The translations under genes were made by a program, and so were the position numbers. Positions 60,134 through 64,000 of a DNA stretch of 64,000 bases are shown here, piece by piece. The DNA is taken from the NCBI RefSeq assembly GCF_003206645.1, contig NZ_PZJP01000004.1:114308-178307 (forward strand), given 5' to 3'. The stretch comes from Salinicola aestuarinus (lineage in GTDB: Bacteria > Pseudomonadota > Gammaproteobacteria > Pseudomonadales > Halomonadaceae). Position 1 is the first letter of the stretch, and each line of letters opens with the position of its first letter. Below the pieces are notes generated by a model that was not told where the DNA came from, ran no database searches, and was given only the letters and a program-made list of their open reading frames with translations.

Positions 60134-60679
60134 ATGGATTCGCTGACCTTCATTTCGAGTCTTGTCCGGTCGTTGGCCTGGCCGGTGTTTGCACTGATCC
60201 TCGCGCTGCTTTTCAGGGATCAGATCCTGCAGTTCGGCACCTTTATTAAGAAGCTGCGGGCGGGCCCTTTCGAGGCGGAGCTGGAACACGACCTGGAGCA
60301 GTTACGATCACTGCTCCCCATGCACCGCACCGCTGCTGGGGGGCGGGCAGATGATGACGTCGGGTTTCTCACGACACTGGCCAAACGCCACCCTCGAACG
60401 GCCATTCTGGAATCCTGGACTCAGCTGGAACAGGCGGCTCGCGCAGCCGTGCGATCGCAGCAGCAAGGAGAGCCTGGTCAGGATCACGTAGCTGTCGCTC
60501 GGCTACCGGAACCGCTGGTCCGTGCAGGGCTGATCGATCAGCCGCAGGTGACGCTCTATCATGAGCTACGTCGTCTGAGAAACGATGTGGCGCATGCGAC
60601 CGCGCACGAACCGACAAGAGAGGCGGCAAGCGCGTTCGTTGCGCTAGCCACGACGTTGCACACCCGTCTGACGCCTTGA
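60134..60679 (+). CDS. Membrane-anchored protein with HEPN/DUF4145-like tail
   Basis: This 181-residue protein has one N-terminal membrane helix (about 10-28: VRSLAWPVFALILALLF) and a charged stretch (KKLRAGPFEAELEHDLEQLRSLL). A helical C-terminal domain (about 70-178) contains LESWTQLEQAARAAVR and LYHELRRLRNDVAHA. The RxLRNxVAHA ending resembles HEPN-type helical domains found in defence and stress proteins. The R-x4-6-H of HEPN RNases (here RNDVAH) is present. The start ATG 60134 has no clear ribosome-binding site. The frame is open 47 codons further upstream. Nuclease activity is only a possibility. Confidence 0.65.
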   Translation: MDSLTFISSLVRSLAWPVFALILALLFRDQILQFGTFIKKLRAGPFEAELEHDLEQLRSLLPMHRTAAGGRADDDVGFLTTLAKRHPRTAILESWTQLEQAARAAVRSQQQGEPGQDHVAVARLPEPLVRAGLIDQPQVTLYHELRRLRNDVAHATAHEPTREAASAFVALATTLHTRLTP

Positions 60680-61134
60680 GCCTTGTCCCGCTTGCCCCCG
60701 AGGCGTGGGGAGGCGGGCGTTGCCTGTCGAGCCGTTCCTGCGGCGAATCCTTGGCGCCGTTGCCCGTCACGCCGTCGAGCCCAATACGGTCTGTCGACAA
60801 CCGACTCGCTCGATGGGTGGCGCTGGGGCCATCGATCGGTCACGAAGCCTGCCGAGCGACGGGACTGACAGCAACGACGCCATAGCGAGGCAATATCCAG
60901 CAGTCCGGATAAGACAATAACGGCTGCTCAGAAACGCTGAGGTAGTGGGATCGTTTGCCGCACGCGAAATCGATAGCGGGATTTTTCGAGGTGACGGCTT
61001 TTTCGCTCCATGGCGCGGAACCTGGGGGGATGAGTCGTTATAATCCGGCGCGGAAAACAACGCAGGCAAGGTGCGGGAGGCGATGCTTCTCGCCTTTTGC
61101 AGTCTCCGACAATAGCGATAGTGACGGTGAATCA
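60680..61134. other. Spacer before the NSS transporter
   Basis: No gene is seen in these 455 bases. TATAAT occurs at 61039-61044 without a good -35. AGGCGA-N6-TCGCCT followed by TTT (61078-61098) could be a small terminator or attenuator 37 bases before the transporter start codon. Confidence 0.4.
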
Positions 61135-62481
61135 ATGGCGAACAAGACGCATACCCACGCGCAGTGGTCATCGCGCACGGCATTCGTGCTGGCCGCGACC
61201 GGCTCGGCGGTGGGGCTGGGCAATATCTGGAAGTTTCCCTACATGGTGGGCGAGAGCGGCGGCGCGGTGTTCGTGCTGGTCTATCTCTGCTGCATCGCGC
61301 TGATCGGCCTGCCGATCCTGGTCTCCGAGTGGTTGGTGGGCCGCCGTGGGCAGTCCAACCCGATCAATTCGATGCTCAAGGTCAGTCGCGATGAGGGGCG
61401 CTCACCGGCGTGGGCACTGGTGGGGCTTGCCGGGGTGCTGGGCTCGTTTCTGATTCTGTCTTTCTACAGTGTGGTGGGCGGCTGGTCGCTCAATTACACC
61501 TGGGGCTCGGCGACCGGCGGGGTCGGTGAATCGGCGGGCGTGGCCCTCGGCGACTACTTTGGGGCGTTGCTCGAGCAGCCTTGGACGCTCTTCGGCTGGC
61601 ACACGCTGTTCATGATCGTGACCTTCGCCATCGTCGCCTGCGGTGTCAAAGGCGGGCTCGAGCGCGCTGCCAAGTGGCTGATGCCGCTGCTGATCGTCGC
61701 GCTGGTGGTGCTGATCGGTTATGGCACGACCACCACCGGCTTCGGTCAGGCGGCCGACTTCATGTTCTCGCCGGACTGGAGCAAGCTCAATGGCAGTGTG
61801 GTGCTGGCCGCTCTGGGGCATGCGTTCTTCACGCTGTCGCTGGGCATGGGGATCATGATGGCCTACGGCTCCTATCTCGGTCAGGACGTCGATCTGATCA
61901 AGACCGCGCGCACCGTGGTGATCCTGGATACGGTGATCGCGCTGGCTGCCGGCATGGCGATCTTCCCGGTGGTCTTCGCCAACGGGCAGGATGCTGGCTC
62001 CGGCCCGGGGCTGATCTTCGCGACGCTTCCGGTCGCCTTTGCGGATATGCCCGCCGGCATGCTCTTCGGCACGCTGTTCTTCGCGCTGTTGACCATCGCC
62101 GCGCTGACTTCGGCGATCTCGCTGCTGGAGCCGGTCACCGAGTTCCTCGAGGAGCGTACGCCGCTACCGCGAATCGGTGCGGCGCTGGTGGCGGCACTGG
62201 CTGCCTGGGCGCTGGGCATCGCGGCGCTGCTGTCGTTCAACCTCTGGTCAGGCTTCACCCCGTTCGGGCTTGGCGTGTTCGATCTGCTCGATACGCTGAC
62301 CGCCAAGTTCATGTTGCCGCTGACCGGCCTCGGCGCGATCGTCTTCGTTGGCTGGTTCGTGAAGAGTGAGGGCGTCAACCAAGAGCTGGCACTCGGCGGC
62401 ACCGGCGAGATGATCTGGCGAATCGTTTCCCGCTTTGTCGCACCGATCGGCGTGATCGTGGTGTTCGTCTCCAGCCTGTGA
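61135..62481 (+). CDS. Sodium-dependent (SNF/NSS family) transporter
   Basis: This 448-residue membrane protein of the neurotransmitter:sodium symporter family couples sodium influx to uptake of amino acids or related solutes. The TM1 sodium/substrate-site signature is WSSRTAFVLAATGSAVGLGNIWKFPY, with GGAVFVLVYLCCIALIGLPILVSEWLVGRR following, and about eleven to twelve helices in all. The C-terminal region is the short bacterial form. I start at ATG 61135 (MANKTHTHAQWSSR), with GGTGA upstream. A start 60 codons earlier adds unrelated sequence. Sodium coupling fits a halophile. The substrate is unknown. A strong terminator follows. Confidence 0.93.
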   Translation: MANKTHTHAQWSSRTAFVLAATGSAVGLGNIWKFPYMVGESGGAVFVLVYLCCIALIGLPILVSEWLVGRRGQSNPINSMLKVSRDEGRSPAWALVGLAGVLGSFLILSFYSVVGGWSLNYTWGSATGGVGESAGVALGDYFGALLEQPWTLFGWHTLFMIVTFAIVACGVKGGLERAAKWLMPLLIVALVVLIGYGTTTTGFGQAADFMFSPDWSKLNGSVVLAALGHAFFTLSLGMGIMMAYGSYLGQDVDLIKTARTVVILDTVIALAAGMAIFPVVFANGQDAGSGPGLIFATLPVAFADMPAGMLFGTLFFALLTIAALTSAISLLEPVTEFLEERTPLPRIGAALVAALAAWALGIAALLSFNLWSGFTPFGLGVFDLLDTLTAKFMLPLTGLGAIVFVGWFVKSEGVNQELALGGTGEMIWRIVSRFVAPIGVIVVFVSSL

Positions 62482-62550
62482 GACGCGTCTAGACCGGTGT
62501 CCTGCGGGCGAGCCGAGCTATAGCGGCGCTCGTACCACACCACCGAGAAG

Positions 62551-62585
62551 CGGCCGCGCCGGAGCGATCCGGGGCGGCCGTTTTT
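62551..62585 (+). terminator. Intrinsic terminator of the NSS transporter gene
   Basis: CGGCCGCGCCGGA pairs with TCCGGGGCGGCCG (one mismatch) around a GCGA loop and runs into TTTTT. It lies about 70 bases after the stop codon. Confidence 0.9.
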
Positions 62586-62656
62586 GTCATGCCAGCCGCA
62601 ACTCATTCGGTTACCGCCATGCGAGCCGGCCGCGGTTCACGACAATCAGAGCGGCC

Positions 62657-62845
62657 TCAGTTCGGCAGCTCGGCAATCTCGTCGGAGAGTTTGCGGGTCT
62701 CCTGACGACGTTCGATGCCCCGTCGGGCCTTGAGATAGCGCACGGCGGCGCGACGCTTGCGCTGCTCGTGCGCGTCGGCTTCGAGATGCATGAAGATGTC
62801 GAAGATTTCGCTTTTCAGCGTGTGAAGATCGTCAATCGAGTTCAT
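62657..62845 (-). CDS. Small basic protein of 62 residues, function unknown
   Basis: This short, highly charged protein starts MNSIDDLHTLKSEIFDIFMHL and has a strongly basic, probably helical middle (EQRKRRAAVRYLKARRGIERRQE), ending SDEIAELPN. The ATG at 62845 has GGGAG about nine bases upstream. The frame is open far beyond this start (to 63592) but that part overlaps the hexR-like gene antisense and is not coding. I do not recognise a family with confidence. It is divergent from the HexR-type gene and convergent with the NSS gene. Confidence 0.65.
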   Translation of the reverse strand: MNSIDDLHTLKSEIFDIFMHLEADAHEQRKRRAAVRYLKARRGIERRQETRKLSDEIAELPN

Positions 62846-63094
62846 TGATGGAATCTCCCGGCAGGCTCGGTTCCATTGGGTGGATACCGGCCTTGATACT
62901 ATATCCGGCTTTACAGGTGTGTGAATCTCCCGACGAAAGTGGCATGTGCTCGATGTCGACGCGGCCACAATCGGGCTTTTCGCGCTGCCTGGCGGGGCGT
63001 GCGTGTCCGCGGCGACGGGAGTCGGGCATAATCGGCGCCACGATAGGCAGCAACCCAGCGTGAGATCCGAGATGCCGAAACCCGAGAATCCGTC

Positions 63095-63955
63095 ATGAGT
63101 CATTCGCTTTTTGATGAACTTCGCGTGCACATGGACCAGCTTCGCCGCTCCGAGCAGAAGGTGGCGCGCTTCGTGCTGCGTCATCCGGAGGAGGTGATCC
63201 TGATGCGCATCACCGATCTGGCCAGCGAGGCCCAGGTCAGCGAGCCGACGGTGATCCGCTTCTGTCGGGCGATGAACATGGCCGGTTTCCAGGAGTTCAA
63301 GCTCAAACTGGCGCAGATGATGGCCAAGGGAAGTCAGTACGCTCAGTTCAGTCTCAACGATGGCGAGAGTGTCTCGGCGTTTTCCCATGGCATTTTCGAT
63401 AGCACGATCGACACCCTCACCCAGGTGCGTGATCGACTCGACAACGATGCCCTCGGGCAGGCGATCGCCGCACTGGTGGTCGCCAACCGGGTAGAGTTCT
63501 ACGGCTACGGCGCCTCGGGGATCGTTGCCGCCGACGCTCAGCACAAGTTCTTTCGCCTGCAGATTCAGTCTGCCGCCCACAGCGATCCGCACATGCAGGC
63601 GATGTCCGCCGCAACGCTCAAGAAGGGCGATGTCGTGGTGGCGATTTCCCAGACCGGGCGCACGCGGGCGCTGGTCTCCAGCGCCAAGACGGCGGTCAAG
63701 GCCGGCGCCACGGTGATCGGTCTCTGCCCCAGCGAGTCACCGCTCTCCCGCGAAGTGACGCTGACGCTGCCGGTAGACGTCCAGGAAGATACCGAGATCT
63801 ATATTCCGATGACCTCGCGGATCGCGCACCTGCTGACCATCGACGTTCTTGCGGTGGGCGTCGCCAAGAACCGCGGCCCCCAGATCAGCGGACAGCTCAA
63901 GGCGATCAAGAAAAGCCTCGGCGCGCTGCGCGTATCCGGTAGTGCCACGCCCTGA
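63095..63955 (+). CDS. hexR: RpiR-family regulator, HexR-like
   Basis: This 286-residue regulator has an N-terminal RpiR helix-turn-helix (about 1-75: RRSEQKVARFVLRHPEEVILMRITDLASEAQVSEPTVIRFCRAMNMAGFQEFKLKLA) and a C-terminal SIS sugar-phosphate domain (about 120-260: FYGYGASGIVAADAQHKFFRL, VVVAISQTGRTRALVSSAKTAVKAGATVIGLC). It closely follows HexR, which senses KDPG and controls Entner-Doudoroff and central carbon genes. In pseudomonads zwf, pgl and eda follow hexR, but the window ends 45 bases after this gene, so that context cannot be tested. Confidence 0.9.
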   Translation: MSHSLFDELRVHMDQLRRSEQKVARFVLRHPEEVILMRITDLASEAQVSEPTVIRFCRAMNMAGFQEFKLKLAQMMAKGSQYAQFSLNDGESVSAFSHGIFDSTIDTLTQVRDRLDNDALGQAIAALVVANRVEFYGYGASGIVAADAQHKFFRLQIQSAAHSDPHMQAMSAATLKKGDVVVAISQTGRTRALVSSAKTAVKAGATVIGLCPSESPLSREVTLTLPVDVQEDTEIYIPMTSRIAHLLTIDVLAVGVAKNRGPQISGQLKAIKKSLGALRVSGSATP

Positions 63956-64000
63956 GGCGTTGGCTTGCCGCCTGCGGATCACGACAAAAGGCCACCCGGC

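Noticed and set aside
62846..63592. N-terminal extension of the 62-residue protein to 311 residues
   Set aside because: The extension runs antisense through hexR and past the supported ATG with its own ribosome-binding site.

Overview
The window is one continuous piece of a GC-rich gammaproteobacterial chromosome around the replication origin. The gene content suggests a halophilic or halotolerant member of the Halomonadaceae, or a close relative in the Oceanospirillales. Reasons are the Pseudomonas-like order dnaN-dnaA / rpmH-rnpA-yidC-mnmE ... mnmG-rsmG-parA-parB-atpIBEFHAGDC-glmU ... glmS, a fused glucosylglycerol-phosphate phosphatase-synthase (a compatible-solute enzyme), and acidic exported proteins. 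The taxon is an inference: there is no rRNA gene in the window. I saw no tRNA, insertion sequence, prophage or CRISPR array.

Layout. 1-2354: the start of dnaN, dnaA and the candidate oriC, with three exact DnaA boxes and an AT-rich stretch. 2355-6160: rpmH, rnpA, yidC and mnmE, without yidD. 6188-26434: a block of about 20 kb between mnmE and mnmG, which are neighbours in many relatives. It holds a PhzF protein, a lipoate ligase with unusual domain order, an MFS transporter, ggpPS, rlmJ, an OmpA-like lipoprotein, rdgB-hemW, an orphan CsgD-like regulator, a thiD-thiE-hemL-kinase operon, a ClC-type anion transporter, erpA and a polar amino acid ABC transporter. 26435-27234: a second origin-like AT-rich spacer with degenerate DnaA boxes. 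27235-31639: mnmG, rsmG, parA, parB. 31734-39038: the complete F1Fo ATP synthase operon, with a recognisable promoter and a strong terminator. 39188-47508: glmU and deoR-glmS, separated by an AraC regulator/oxidoreductase pair of lower GC and by argE-DUF1615.

47829-56445: a GlxA-type regulator, a zinc-type ABC transporter (genes in the order A-C-B on the minus strand), an SDR, an HdeD-like membrane protein, mltA, pdxY and a DUF72 protein. 56446-60676: a gene-poor accessory stretch with long spacers and five poorly characterised envelope proteins (a small membrane protein, a GYF_2-type membrane protein, a TM2 protein, an acidic lipoprotein, and a membrane-anchored protein with a HEPN-like tail). 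61135-63955: a sodium-dependent (NSS) transporter, a 62-residue basic protein and a HexR-type regulator.

The core genes form a replication, segregation, tRNA-modification, energy and cell-wall-precursor neighbourhood. GlmS and GlmU supply UDP-GlcNAc, MnmE and MnmG act as one complex although their genes are separated here, and ParA/ParB act on origin-proximal DNA. Accessory genes concern salt, metals, vitamins (B1, B6, lipoate) and the envelope. The most unusual signals are the two origin-like regions with exact DnaA boxes scattered well beyond them, the palindrome-rich leader of the orphan CsgD-like gene, the GgpPS fusion, and the uncharacterised envelope cluster near 57-60.7 kb.
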